Source: Atopobium sp.
GTDB lineage: Bacteria; Actinomycetota; Coriobacteriia; Coriobacteriales; Atopobiaceae
Assembly: GCA_015258785.1 (NCBI GenBank)
Contig: JABZHP010000022.1
Coordinates: 1-16,208, forward strand
Direction: 5' to 3'
DNA: 16,208 bases
Shown: in pieces, positions 1-7,345 of the stretch
Position numbering within the stretch: the first letter of the stretch is position 1
Layout of the letters: each line of letters begins with the position of its first letter
Program-made: the position numbers and the translations under genes
The notes under the pieces: model-generated
The model's database searches: none
What the model saw: the letters and a program-made list of their open reading frames with translations, nothing else
Told to the model about the DNA's origin: nothing

Positions 1-819
1 GTAAGCAACCATTTCCTCGGAGGTAAGGGAGCGGCCCTCGCCCTTGAGGTCATACTTGCCCGTCTCCTTGTTGTAGAACTCAGAAGAAGCTGGGTCCATA
101 GCAAAGCGGAAGTCCTTGCCAAGCTCAAAGCCAGCAGCCTGAACAGCCTCGGAGAGAAGCTCAAGTGGCTCCTCGTTGGACTTAAGGTCTGGAGCAAAGC
201 CGCCCTCGTCACCAACACCGGTGTTGAGGCCCTGGGACTTCAGAGTGTCCTTGAGGGTGTGGTAAACCTGTGCGCACCAGCGAAGAGCGGTGGTGAAGTC
301 AGGAGCACCAACAGGCATAATCATGAACTCCTGGAAGTCAACGTTGTTGTCAGCGTGGACGCCACCGTTGAGGACGTTCATCATAGGAACAGGAAGAGTG
401 TGAGCGTTTGCGCCACCGAGGTAAGCGTAAAGTGGAAGCTCAGCAGAAGCAGCTGCAGCGTGAGCAACAGCAAGAGAAACGCCGAGAATAGCGTTTGCGC
501 CGAGGCGACCCTTGTTTGGAGTGCCGTCAAGCTTGATCATAGCGAGGTCAAGGCCGCGCTGATCCTCTGCGTCCCAACCAATAACGAGGTCACGGATCTC
601 AGTGTTGACGTGCTCGACTGCCTTCAGAACGCCCTTGCCCAGGTAACGGCTCTTGTCGCCGTCGCGAAGCTCTACAGCCTCGAACTCACCAGTGGAAGCG
701 CCGGAAGGAACGATTGCACGACCAAAGGAGCCGTCGTCAAGAACAACCTCAACCTCAACGGTTGGATTGCCACGGGAATCGAGGACCTCACGTGCGTGAA
801 CATCAAAAATCTGGCTCAT
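1..819 (-). CDS. eno: Enolase (phosphopyruvate hydratase), C-terminus cut by window edge
   Basis: Enolase converts 2-phosphoglycerate to phosphoenolpyruvate in glycolysis and acts as a cytoplasmic oligomer. The visible 273 residues begin MSQIFDVHAREVLDSRGNPT, the standard enolase N-terminus, followed by the flexible-loop motif PSGASTGEFE, then LNGGVHADNNVDFQEFMI and the general-acid loop GVGDEGGFAPDLK. Near the left edge FAMDPASSEF carries the first metal-binding Asp. The family is usually about 425-430 residues, so roughly 155 C-terminal residues are missing, including the catalytic Lys and the remaining Mg ligands. This is a cut by the window, not a broken gene. The start is fixed by the conserved N-terminus and by an AGAAAGGTGAG ribosome site just upstream. 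The gene lies downstream of the cupin gene on the same strand and has its own promoter candidate. Confidence 0.97.
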   Translation of the reverse strand, partial: MSQIFDVHAREVLDSRGNPTVEVEVVLDDGSFGRAIVPSGASTGEFEAVELRDGDKSRYLGKGVLKAVEHVNTEIRDLVIGWDAEDQRGLDLAMIKLDGTPNKGRLGANAILGVSLAVAHAAAASAELPLYAYLGGANAHTLPVPMMNVLNGGVHADNNVDFQEFMIMPVGAPDFTTALRWCAQVYHTLKDTLKSQGLNTGVGDEGGFAPDLKSNEEPLELLSEAVQAAGFELGKDFRFAMDPASSEFYNKETGKYDLKGEGRSLTSEEMVAY

Positions 820-869
820 AGCTCACCTTTCTTTAGGTTTAACATTTTGCTGATTGCACAGACATAACT

Positions 870-898
870 AGTATACCCATTCTGTTATGAGGTGTGTA
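870..898 (-). promoter_or_regulatory. Candidate eno promoter
   Basis: Read on the minus strand, TACACA (898-893) and TATACT (875-870) are separated by exactly 17 bp, about 50 bp upstream of the eno start codon. The -10 is a good match to TATAAT; the -35 matches TTGACA at four of six positions. The position, immediately before a gene with a strong ribosome site, supports it. No transcript data are available. Confidence 0.5.
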
Positions 899-911
899 TT
901 GTAATTACACA
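893..911. promoter_or_regulatory. Palindrome overlapping the eno -35 (operator-like)
   Basis: TGTGTA (893-898) and TACACA (906-911) form a perfect inverted repeat around a 7-bp AT-rich spacer, 19 bp in all. One arm is the candidate -35 hexamer of eno, so a protein bound here would be expected to block the promoter. A second, looser pair, CATAAC (863-868) and GTTATG (884-889), straddles the -10. I do not recognise a specific regulator box. Confidence 0.4.
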
Positions 912-937
912 TAGTATTAGGTTAGGAAGATATAGTA

Positions 938-972
938 TTTGACCAGGCAGACGCACTGTCCACCTGGCCAAA
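938..972 (-). terminator. Hairpin downstream of the cupin gene, possible terminator
   Basis: On the minus strand TTTGGCCAGG pairs with CCTGGTCAAA (10 bp including one G-U), with a small inner CAG/CTG pairing in the 15-nt loop. It sits about 40 bp after the cupin stop codon. No T-tract follows, so it would be a weak intrinsic terminator or just a 3'-end structure. Confidence 0.4.
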
Positions 973-1010
973 TAGAAAATACCTGCAGAATTGTTAGGTA
1001 AATATATAAA

Positions 1011-1367
1011 TTATTTCTGCGGATACACAACAACCAGCAGCATCTTAAACTCTTCTGGAGCCTGAAGTGCATGTGGATGACCAAGTGGCATCACAATAGA
1101 CTGACCAGCTTCAAGGGTGTAGACGTCGTCATCGATGGTAATGCTTGCGCGTCCCTCAAGAATGGTGACAAATGCATCGCCACCTGCGCGATGGCTTGCA
1201 ATCTCTTCGCCTGCGCCAAAACCAAAGAGGGTAACGCTGACGGCATCGTTTTGCGCAAGGGTCTTGCTGATGACCTGGCCAGGAAGGCATGCAACCTGGT
1301 CTTTAAGGGTTACTACAGTCTTTGCGTCGATGTTCTTCATGACACCAGGAATCAATTCTTCGGACAT
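1011..1367 (-). CDS. Small single-domain cupin protein
   Basis: A 118-residue cupin: one beta-barrel, probably cytoplasmic, with a likely metal site. The family reading comes from H59-R-A-G-G-D-A-F, E71-G-R-A, then a second motif G88 to PLGHPHALQAPEEFKM with H97 and H99. The second His of the classical first motif (HxH) is absent, as is common in this small family. The reaction is unknown; such proteins are often annotated only as cupin-domain proteins. I chose the ATG at 1367 because GGAGG lies 5 nt before it; a TTG four codons upstream (1379) overlaps that ribosome site and is unlikely to be used. The gene stands alone between helD and eno on the same strand, with an inverted repeat just ahead of its ribosome site. 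Family assignment is firm; function is open. Confidence 0.88.
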   Translation of the reverse strand: MSEELIPGVMKNIDAKTVVTLKDQVACLPGQVISKTLAQNDAVSVTLFGFGAGEEIASHRAGGDAFVTILEGRASITIDDDVYTLEAGQSIVMPLGHPHALQAPEEFKMLLVVVYPQK

Positions 1368-1380
1368 ACTAACCTCCAAC

Positions 1381-1410
1381 GGTAAATGTTATCGATGACT
1401 AGCATTTACC
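1381..1410. promoter_or_regulatory. Inverted repeat / hairpin immediately before the cupin ribosome site
   Basis: GGTAAATG (1381-1388) and CATTTACC (1403-1410) are perfect 8-bp arms; three further pairs inside continue with one wobble. The near arm ends 3 bp before the GGAGG of the cupin gene. It could be a DNA operator (arms one to two helical turns apart) or an RNA hairpin affecting ribosome access. No convincing -35/-10 pair was found around it. Confidence 0.45.
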
Positions 1411-1439
1411 CGAATCAGCCGTCTTCAATCAGTAAATTT

Positions 1440-1481
1440 CAAAAAAATCGCAGGTAGAAATTGCTTTTTTTAAAGCAATTT
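1440..1481 (-). terminator. Terminator-like hairpin at the helD stop codon
   Basis: A perfect 10-bp stem, AAATTGCTTT with AAAGCAATTT (1472-1481 and 1458-1467), has a 4-nt loop and includes the helD TAA. On the minus strand a run of seven T follows at 1447-1441, about 10 nt after the stem. The gap makes it a non-ideal intrinsic terminator, but it is the only candidate to end the engB-helD transcript. Confidence 0.5.
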
Positions 1482-3602
1482 GCTGAGCAGCGGAGTCATC
1501 TTTCCCTGGGAGACCACAATCACGTGATGCATCGCGCGCGACAGCGCGGTATAGAGCCTACGGCGAGAAATTCCGTCTGCTTTATACACTTCCTCTTGCG
1601 CATCGGCAACAATGACCTGATCAAACTCAAGGCCCTTCGCCAGTGCAAGGTCGAGAAGAACAACACCCTTCGCGGGGAGGGAATCGTGGGTGGTGAGTAC
1701 CTTGACCGCAGACCCCTCTAGCTGCTTGGCAAGCCAGCGAACACGAGACTTCTCGGTACACACAATGGCGGTCAGTCCGTCAAACTCTTGCGCCTGCTCA
1801 ACAAGGGACTTCATCGTCTGCAGGTACTCGCCGCGCTCAGCATCTTTGTCGTCAGCGATCACCTCAAAGAACTCAGGCTTTTTACCGCTGCGTTGAACGG
1901 AGCTTGTCTGGCCACGCTCTTCTTCGCTCAAAAGAGAGGTAAAGAGTGCGGTAATCTCGGGAGAAGAACGATAGCTGGTCAGAAGCTTACAGGTAGAAAC
2001 GGCGCCCTCGCCGTGTGTTGAGGTAAAGATTTTCTCAATCTGCTCAAATGTTGCGGTGTCTTCCCAAATTGCCTGGTTGGAGTCACCCAAAAGCAGGAAG
2101 TGCGCACGTGAGAAGTACTTTCCAAGTACCATAAGCTGCGTCTCGGTATAGTCCTGAACCTCGTCGATCATGACAAACTTGACGTTCTTCTCGCCAGCTC
2201 CAGTGATAAGAAGTCGCAGGTAGACGCATTCGGCGCCGCTCAGCGCGGTGGTGTTGAGCATGCGCATGCCAATGCGGTCGATGCGGAGCCAGGAAGCGGA
2301 CTCGATGACCTCGTGGGCGGAGGCATAGCGCCAGTTGAGGAATTCGCGGGTGCGCGCCAGAACTTCTTCCTCATCGGAAGGGCTGATGGTGCGGCCAAAG
2401 ACCTCAAGCTGCTGCTCGACGTCAAGGGAGAGCATCTCTTCTTGGATTTCGTCGTTGTGAGCCATCTGGCCAAGTCTGCGTTCCAGGCGGGTGTGGAGCT
2501 CGTCTTTGGCAAGTGCAATGAGGCGCGGACCCACAGGAAATTGCGAGAACTTTGCCACGGAACTAGCCACCTGAGCTGGCTTAATAAGCGTAGTACCTTC
2601 AACAGAAATGGCCTTGAAGTCGTCCTCATAGAGCTCAAGCGAAGCGAGTTGCTCCTCAAGTTTCTTCAGAGAATCGGGGTTGTTATGGGCGCCCGATGCG
2701 TGGTCGGCTAGGCCCAACGACTTGAGGAAAGAATCCCAGGTAAATACCTGCGGATTGTGCTCGCCCATGCTAGGCAAAACGGTATTAATGTAGCGAGAAA
2801 ACATCTCGTTGGGAGTAAACAGATACACCTGATCTGCGGTGAGCGTAGTGCGCTGCTGGTACAGAAGGTACGCGATGCGCTGCAGCAAAACGGAAGTCTT
2901 ACCTGAGCCCGCAATGCCGTTGACCAGCAGAACTGGCACGTCCTCGTGCCTGACCACAACGTTTTGTTCGCGCTGGATAGTTGCGGTGATGGCCTGCAGC
3001 TTCTCGGTGTGCTGACGCTTTAGTGCGGCAAGCAGCAGAGAATCTTCGATGGCAACCGTTGTGTCAAAGTAGAGGTTCAGCTTGTCGCGCGTGATGTCAA
3101 ACTGTCGGCGAAGTTCCAGTTCAACCGTTCTTTTCTTGCCGTCTACCTGGTACGACGTAGTTCCCATCTCTTGGTTGTAATACGTCTCGGCAACGGGGCT
3201 GCGCCAATCAACAATAAGCGGCGTACGGTCTTTGTCCGTAATGCCCGCCGCACCAATGTATACATCGCGAGAAGGACGTCCGGGTCGCATTTTGAGCGTG
3301 ACCTTAGCAAAGTAAGGCTGCCTTAAGAGGATTTCAACTCGACCGAGTTTCTCGACAGTGAAATCGTGATATTGGTTGTAGGTGTCAATAACGCTGTTGA
3401 GCGTCTCAATGGCCGCAAGGGTCTCGATGGTTTCGTCCGCTCCACCAAAGTCCGGGCGGATTTCTTCACTCATCTGACGAAGGTCTCTAGCTGCATCTTT
3501 TTGCGTGGTGTTGAGCGTTGTGTCCAAATCTTCACGAATCTCAACAAGCTTTTGATATACGTGGGAGAGGTGCTCTTGTTCTTGCTGGTGGATTGGATCC
3601 AT
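1470..3602 (-). CDS. helD: HelD-like superfamily 1 helicase/ATPase (RNA polymerase recycling factor)
   Basis: 710 residues. The N-terminal ~100 residues are charged and helical, as expected for the coiled coil that HelD inserts into the RNA polymerase secondary channel. IVDWRSPVAETYY (130-142) is typical of the family. SF1 motifs follow in order: Walker A GIAGSGKT (229-236), Walker B VMIDEVQD (477-484), motif III GDSNQAIW (506-513), motif IV SYRSS, motif V KGLEFD (656-661) and motif VI YTALSRA (684-690). HelD uses ATP to release RNA polymerase from stalled or post-termination complexes; it is not a true DNA-repair UvrD. The start at 3602 gives MDPIHQQEQE and has GGAG just upstream, 7 bp after the engB stop, so the two genes are one operon. 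The frame stays open further upstream into engB, but that part reads as out-of-frame sequence of the GTPase gene. Confidence 0.9.
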   Translation of the reverse strand: MDPIHQQEQEHLSHVYQKLVEIREDLDTTLNTTQKDAARDLRQMSEEIRPDFGGADETIETLAAIETLNSVIDTYNQYHDFTVEKLGRVEILLRQPYFAKVTLKMRPGRPSRDVYIGAAGITDKDRTPLIVDWRSPVAETYYNQEMGTTSYQVDGKKRTVELELRRQFDITRDKLNLYFDTTVAIEDSLLLAALKRQHTEKLQAITATIQREQNVVVRHEDVPVLLVNGIAGSGKTSVLLQRIAYLLYQQRTTLTADQVYLFTPNEMFSRYINTVLPSMGEHNPQVFTWDSFLKSLGLADHASGAHNNPDSLKKLEEQLASLELYEDDFKAISVEGTTLIKPAQVASSVAKFSQFPVGPRLIALAKDELHTRLERRLGQMAHNDEIQEEMLSLDVEQQLEVFGRTISPSDEEEVLARTREFLNWRYASAHEVIESASWLRIDRIGMRMLNTTALSGAECVYLRLLITGAGEKNVKFVMIDEVQDYTETQLMVLGKYFSRAHFLLLGDSNQAIWEDTATFEQIEKIFTSTHGEGAVSTCKLLTSYRSSPEITALFTSLLSEEERGQTSSVQRSGKKPEFFEVIADDKDAERGEYLQTMKSLVEQAQEFDGLTAIVCTEKSRVRWLAKQLEGSAVKVLTTHDSLPAKGVVLLDLALAKGLEFDQVIVADAQEEVYKADGISRRRLYTALSRAMHHVIVVSQGKMTPLLSKLL

Positions 3603-3609
3603 GATGCTC

Positions 3610-4194
3610 CTAGATAGTTGCGTCTTCGATGCGGCGACGCAACTCGTCAATGCCCAAGCCAGTCTCGGATGAGGTAATAATGGCCTGTTCAGGGGTGATG
3701 TGGAATGCCTTGCGAAGGGCGGCTGCGGCTTGATTTTGCTTGCCGCGCGCAATCTTGTCTGCCTTGGTAAACGCAACTACAAAGGGCAGCTCAGCCTCTT
3801 GGAGAAAGCTGATCATCTGCAGGTCAAGTTTTTGAGCTTCGTGCCTGATATCAACAAGACTAATAACCAGGTTAAAGCTGCGTTCTTGCTCAAAGTAACC
3901 ACCGATGAGGTCTGCCCAGCGCTGTTTTTCTTGGCGAGAAACTCGTGCAAATCCGTATCCAGGCAAGTCTACAAATTTGACGCCATCAACATCAAAGAAG
4001 TTGATATTAGCGGTTTTACCTGGAACGCTTGAAACTCGTGCAAGCTGTTTTCTGCCAATAAGTTTATTTAAGAGGGAAGACTTTCCCACGTTTGAGCGGC
4101 CCACAAAAGCCACCTCTGGGGTCTCTGGAGAAGGAAGTTGTGAAATTGCCCCGTATGATGCCTCATATTGTGCGGTTTCATACTTAAGACCCAT
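3610..4194 (-). CDS. engB: Ribosome-assembly GTPase EngB (YsxC/YihA)
   Basis: 194 residues, typical for EngB, a cytoplasmic GTPase needed for late 50S subunit assembly. G motifs are intact: G1 GRSNVGKS (32-39), G2 Thr in PGKTANIN (58-65), G3 DLPGYGFA (76-83), G4 TKAD (143-146) and G5 TSS (174-176). The start at 4194 (MGLKYETAQY) is chosen because GGGAGG lies 4 nt before it; the ATG four codons upstream (4206) would contain that ribosome site within its own codons. It is the first gene of a pair with helD, which begins 7 bp after its stop. Upstream is a short repeat-bearing intergenic stretch and then the end of the AT-rich ABC operon on the same strand. Confidence 0.96.
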   Translation of the reverse strand: MGLKYETAQYEASYGAISQLPSPETPEVAFVGRSNVGKSSLLNKLIGRKQLARVSSVPGKTANINFFDVDGVKFVDLPGYGFARVSRQEKQRWADLIGGYFEQERSFNLVISLVDIRHEAQKLDLQMISFLQEAELPFVVAFTKADKIARGKQNQAAAALRKAFHITPEQAIITSSETGLGIDELRRRIEDATI

Positions 4195-4270
4195 GATGCC
4201 TCCCATTGCGCTTCAAAAACGTAAGGTATTATTTTAGCGCAAACTGGGAGGTAGCTAACAATCCATTCAT

Positions 4271-4357
4271 CCGTAGTGGGAGGGGTGGCACGATCTGTAG
4301 TAGGAGCGGTGAAATCTGTAGTAGGAGCGGTGAAACCTGTAGCTGGAGCGGTAAGAG
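4271..4357. repeat. 21-bp imperfect tandem repeat array
   Basis: Three 21-bp units begin at 4295, 4316 and 4337, each close to CTGTAGTAGGAGCGGTGAAA; a degenerate 24-bp unit precedes them at 4271. Units 2 and 3 differ only at the last base; unit 4 is more diverged. The array begins 3 bp downstream of the final ABC-operon stop codon (minus-strand sense) and lies before engB. Because 21 is a multiple of three, open frames read as heptapeptide repeats on both strands (TAPTTDF on minus), but there is no ribosome site or family match, so I treat it as non-coding. Confidence 0.75.
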
Positions 4358-4360
4358 TTG

Positions 4361-4987
4361 CTATAAAGACACTCTAATTCGTTTTTCTACAGGCAGGCGA
4401 GAAACAAGCAAATCAAACGTTGTGTCAGTAATCGGATTTCTATAGATTTCCTCTCCTGTAAGATTTACTACATAAGGCACATGAAGAACATATGAAGTGT
4501 GCGGTTTGATGGCAATTCGCGAAGTGGTTATATTTGGCTGGGCAAGCGGCCAAAGGGAATTTTCATTTCCTAAATCGCAAATGTAATAAGTGTTGTTGGC
4601 TTGTGGAATTAAAACCGTGCCGAGAAAATCTATTCCTCCTACAGGCTCAGTCTCTTCTCTATCATTTTTAATTTCTATAGTGACATCAATCACACTTGTT
4701 TGATTGCCATGAGCATTGGGATATTGTGGCGTAATACCATGTTTTTCCAGGTAACCGTCATATGTGGTTAGGGCAATTTCAGTTATTCGTATTGAATATC
4801 CCTTTGTATTCTCGGAAGACGAATAATGAAAATTTCCGTCGAGGGGGACCCATTCTCCCATTTGATAAATCTCTTCGGGGATAGTTAGTGCATAGGTATT
4901 TACCCACCAAACTCTGTAGCCAAGGGCACAAACCAGTACAAAGCTTATGGCAATTGCGAATAATGGTAGTTTGCTTTTTAGTTTCAT
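4361..4987 (-). CDS. Membrane-anchored extracytoplasmic protein, last gene of the ABC operon
   Basis: 208 residues of unknown function. KLKSK precedes one hydrophobic segment (about 7-23), giving an N-in anchor or uncleaved signal. A Cys at 20 follows V-L-V, a poor lipobox, so a lipoprotein is possible but not favoured. The rest (about 35-208) is hydrophilic with alternating strand-like stretches (YSIRITEIALTTY, SVIDVTIEIKND, YVLHVPYVVNLTG), suggesting an extracellular beta-sandwich, perhaps like the DUF4352 or DUF5027/5028 groups; this is a fold-level impression only. Its ATG overlaps the stop of the ABC ATPase gene by 4 bp and it has no good ribosome site, so translation is probably coupled. 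The general layout mirrors the 249-residue protein at the other end of the operon. A role as a substrate-binding or immunity accessory to the transporter is inferred from context. Confidence 0.75.
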   Translation of the reverse strand: MKLKSKLPLFAIAISFVLVCALGYRVWWVNTYALTIPEEIYQMGEWVPLDGNFHYSSSENTKGYSIRITEIALTTYDGYLEKHGITPQYPNAHGNQTSVIDVTIEIKNDREETEPVGGIDFLGTVLIPQANNTYYICDLGNENSLWPLAQPNITTSRIAIKPHTSYVLHVPYVVNLTGEEIYRNPITDTTFDLLVSRLPVEKRIRVSL

Positions 4988-5643
4988 GATGCACGTCTTT
5001 GCACGTCGATTTTCTCGACAATTTTGCCGAGCTTCATTTTGTAAATTACATCGCAGACAACCTCTAAGAACTCAGCATCATGACTTGAGATGAGAAGTGT
5101 TGCGCCTCTTCCTCTTTGTTCAACAATGAGTTCCGTGAGCATATGGACACCGTCTTCATCAAGAGCGTTTGTTGGCTCGTCAAGAATAATTAAATCCGGT
5201 TGTTCAAAAAACGCCATGGCAATTCCTAAGCGTTGCTTCATGCCAAGGGAGTATTTCCTAACAGGTCTTTTGTCTGTAGGATCAAGTCCTACTTTTTCAA
5301 TTGCAGCATCAATATCTTGCTCAGACGCGATTTGTTTTATTGACGAGAGAATCTCTAGGTTCTTACGACCGCTATATGAGCTGAGAAGTGCTGGTTTTTC
5401 TAGGAGCAGGCCAACACTTGGTGGGAAATCTATATCATCCCAGAGTTTTTTGTTTTCAATAGAAACATATCCTTGGGTAGGTTTAATGAGGCCACAGACC
5501 GCTCGCATAAGCATTGTTTTACCAGAGCCGTTTTGGCCTTCGAGACCAATTATCTTTCTCTTTTCTAGGGATAATGTGACATCCTTGAGAACAGTATCGT
5601 TTCCGATTTCTTTTGTTAGATGCTCAACTGAAATGTACGACAT
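4984..5643 (-). CDS. ABC transporter ATP-binding protein (antimicrobial-peptide/lantibiotic-protection type)
   Basis: 219 residues, a single nucleotide-binding domain. Walker A GQNGSGKT (36-43); the Q-loop position carries Glu within LLLEKPALLSSYSGRKNL, as is common in bacteriocin-immunity ATPases; the signature is YSLGMKQR (131-138) in place of LSGGQ; Walker B LIILDEP (151-157); D-loop NALD; switch His in SSHD (188). It would energise the two permeases encoded just upstream, acting at the cytoplasmic face of the membrane. A GGTGAG ribosome site lies within the end of the preceding gene, with 2 bp between genes, and the stop overlaps the next ATG. ABC identity is certain; the substrate (peptide antibiotic, lipid or signal peptide) is inferred from the BcrA-like features. 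Confidence 0.93.
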   Translation of the reverse strand: MSYISVEHLTKEIGNDTVLKDVTLSLEKRKIIGLEGQNGSGKTMLMRAVCGLIKPTQGYVSIENKKLWDDIDFPPSVGLLLEKPALLSSYSGRKNLEILSSIKQIASEQDIDAAIEKVGLDPTDKRPVRKYSLGMKQRLGIAMAFFEQPDLIILDEPTNALDEDGVHMLTELIVEQRGRGATLLISSHDAEFLEVVCDVIYKMKLGKIVEKIDVQRRAS

Positions 5644-5645
5644 GT

Positions 5646-6452
5646 TTACTCACCGCCAAACTCTGCATTTTTAGTTCCGATGAGGCCAAAAATGTTTAAA
5701 AAAATGATTCCAACAAGAAAATATAAAGTTGCATACAAAAGGCTATATCCTTCTGGATTAAATGGAAGAAGTCTCGAAAAAGTCATTAATGTAGAGGGGA
5801 ATGGAAGTTCAGGAAAAAACTCTCCTAAAACTAGTAGTGCTACGCTTAGTAATACAGCTAATGAATTGTGAGTATAGAGTTTCATTACTTTGTAAATAAA
5901 GGAAAAGAACAAGAGACCAAGATAATAAATGCCGAGAAGAGCTAATACTTCTGGGGCTGTGAGTGAAAATTCTGTACCAGTTTGAACGGTATGGTAAATG
6001 AAGATATCCACATTTAGCGTAGCAATATCAGGGCTATTACCTGTACAAATAAGTAAGATAACGTATGTCATTATATAGACGGCAATCAAAAAGAGAGAAG
6101 ATACGATTATATTTATATAGCTATAAATCCAAAATCTAGTTTTCTTCTCAAACCTTATCATGCGTTGAATAGAAAAATGTTCATTTGTGTCTGAGCTAGA
6201 AATAATGATTATGAGAAGAAAAGAGATGCAAAGCGCGGTCCACTCTACGTATAGCGTGTGGGCAGAACCGAAGAATGTTGCGATAATCAAATCACCTAAA
6301 GAAAACGAATATCCTCCTTGTGTAATTAAGCTGAATTGTGCAAAAGAAGAAATAAACGCTGTACAAGATAACAACATCATAAAAAGCGCTGCTAGAAGAT
6401 TTTTATGCATATCAAAAAGCTGAGTGAAGTTCTTTGAAATTTGATGTTTCAT
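5646..6452 (-). CDS. ABC transporter permease, second of two
   Basis: 268 residues with about six hydrophobic segments (roughly 19-40, 68-86, 110-137, 168-190, 197-214 and 237-258), the usual topology of a short ABC-2 type permease. There is no soluble domain and no clear sequence motif. It overlaps the preceding permease gene by 4 bp and is followed within 2 bp by the ATPase gene, so the three should form one transporter, probably with two different permease chains and two copies of the ATPase. AGGAG lies 9-10 nt before the ATG. Codon use is markedly AT-rich (long runs of Ile, Leu and Phe with A/T third bases), unlike engB or pyrE. Confidence 0.8.
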   Translation of the reverse strand: MKHQISKNFTQLFDMHKNLLAALFMMLLSCTAFISSFAQFSLITQGGYSFSLGDLIIATFFGSAHTLYVEWTALCISFLLIIIISSSDTNEHFSIQRMIRFEKKTRFWIYSYINIIVSSLFLIAVYIMTYVILLICTGNSPDIATLNVDIFIYHTVQTGTEFSLTAPEVLALLGIYYLGLLFFSFIYKVMKLYTHNSLAVLLSVALLVLGEFFPELPFPSTLMTFSRLLPFNPEGYSLLYATLYFLVGIIFLNIFGLIGTKNAEFGGE

Positions 6453-7336
6453 AGCAGATCACTCCTACAAGTCTTTTTGTAAGAAATGAAGATTACTAGT
6501 AATAGCAAAACAAAACAGAAGCAATAAAATCCAAGTTTTGTTGAAGCATATTCGGAACTTATCAACTGAAAGAAATTCAACTTAATGAATGCATTTTGCC
6601 CTACTTCTCTTAAGTGAGCAGAGGAAAGAATCGCTGAAAATTGGGAGCCTAAGAACGCTAATAGGTGAAGTAGAAAATAAGATACAAAAATTGCTTTAAA
6701 CGTGGTTTTAGTTAAGCTGGCAAAAAGACAAACGGCGCAGGAGAACAGCCCTCCAATCATGAAGGCTAATATGGATAAAACAATGACATAAGCAAGAGGA
6801 GAGCTATAAAAAAGTCCTGAGAACAAAGAGTTCATTGAAACTGCGGTATATATCTCATCGTAAATTTTTGGTGTAGATAACGGTAAGAAACAGATTACAG
6901 CTAAAAAATTTAGGACAAGAGGCAGGGCCGAGCAAATCCCTCCAGAAATAAAGCTTACGTATAGTTTTATCCTGATAACACAAGCCTTTCTAATTCTAAG
7001 ACATTGTTGTTCCAGCACTCCTTCTTTTGAATCGTTGCTTAGAATCCAAGCGGTTGGGATGGTTACTAAAAGTGGCCATAAGAGATAGTACAGTCCACTG
7101 TAAAATTCTCCGATTCGTGTTGGGATCCAAGCGGTATAAGCAGAAACAAGAGAGAGTAAAGTGTTATAAGAAAGATGATTTCCCTGTTGATAGGTCACTT
7201 CTAAGATATCTAATTCAAGCTGTATTTCATTCCAAGCAGCAATTATTGCAATACAGGCGCCAATTGCAACACATGCCCAAAATAATGGATTATTGGTAAG
7301 CTGTCGCTTAAATTCAGACTTGAACAATGAATTCAT
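6449..7336 (-). CDS. ABC transporter permease, first of two
   Basis: 295 residues. The N-terminus MNSLFKSEFKRQLTNNPLFW is typical of ABC-2/lantibiotic-protection permeases: a short amphipathic, basic start leading into helix 1. Six hydrophobic segments lie at about 17-35, 80-100, 125-150, 180-207, 212-235 and 268-286, with an extracytoplasmic loop after helix 1. I chose the ATG at 7336 because TAGGTG sits 6 nt before it; a GTG three codons earlier overlaps that ribosome site. The gene follows the anchored 249-residue protein by 9 bp and overlaps the next permease by 4 bp. It is not closely similar to the second permease at residue level, so the pair looks like a heteromeric channel rather than a recent duplication. 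Confidence 0.8.
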   Translation of the reverse strand: MNSLFKSEFKRQLTNNPLFWACVAIGACIAIIAAWNEIQLELDILEVTYQQGNHLSYNTLLSLVSAYTAWIPTRIGEFYSGLYYLLWPLLVTIPTAWILSNDSKEGVLEQQCLRIRKACVIRIKLYVSFISGGICSALPLVLNFLAVICFLPLSTPKIYDEIYTAVSMNSLFSGLFYSSPLAYVIVLSILAFMIGGLFSCAVCLFASLTKTTFKAIFVSYFLLHLLAFLGSQFSAILSSAHLREVGQNAFIKLNFFQLISSEYASTKLGFYCFCFVLLLLVIFISYKKTCRSDLL

Positions 7337-7345
7337 AGCAAACAC

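Noticed and set aside
259..867. 202-codon open frame on the plus strand
   Set aside because: It lies antisense to enolase, has no ribosome site or family features, and follows the codon pattern of the real gene.
938..972. Strong intrinsic terminator for the cupin gene
   Set aside because: The stem is good but lacks a T-tract on the minus strand, so it is listed only as a possible terminator.
3603..3776. 58-codon N-terminal extension of helD
   Set aside because: It overlaps engB in another frame, is Arg/Pro-rich without family similarity, and the MDPIHQ start has its own ribosome site.
4206..4445. 79-codon plus-strand frame with heptapeptide repeats over the 21-bp array
   Set aside because: The repeats follow from the unit length; there is no ribosome site, and the 3' half is antisense to the anchored protein gene.
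4928..4987. Lipoprotein signal in the 208-residue anchored protein
   Set aside because: The residue before the Cys is Val, not Gly/Ala/Ser, so the lipobox is poor; a plain membrane anchor is preferred.
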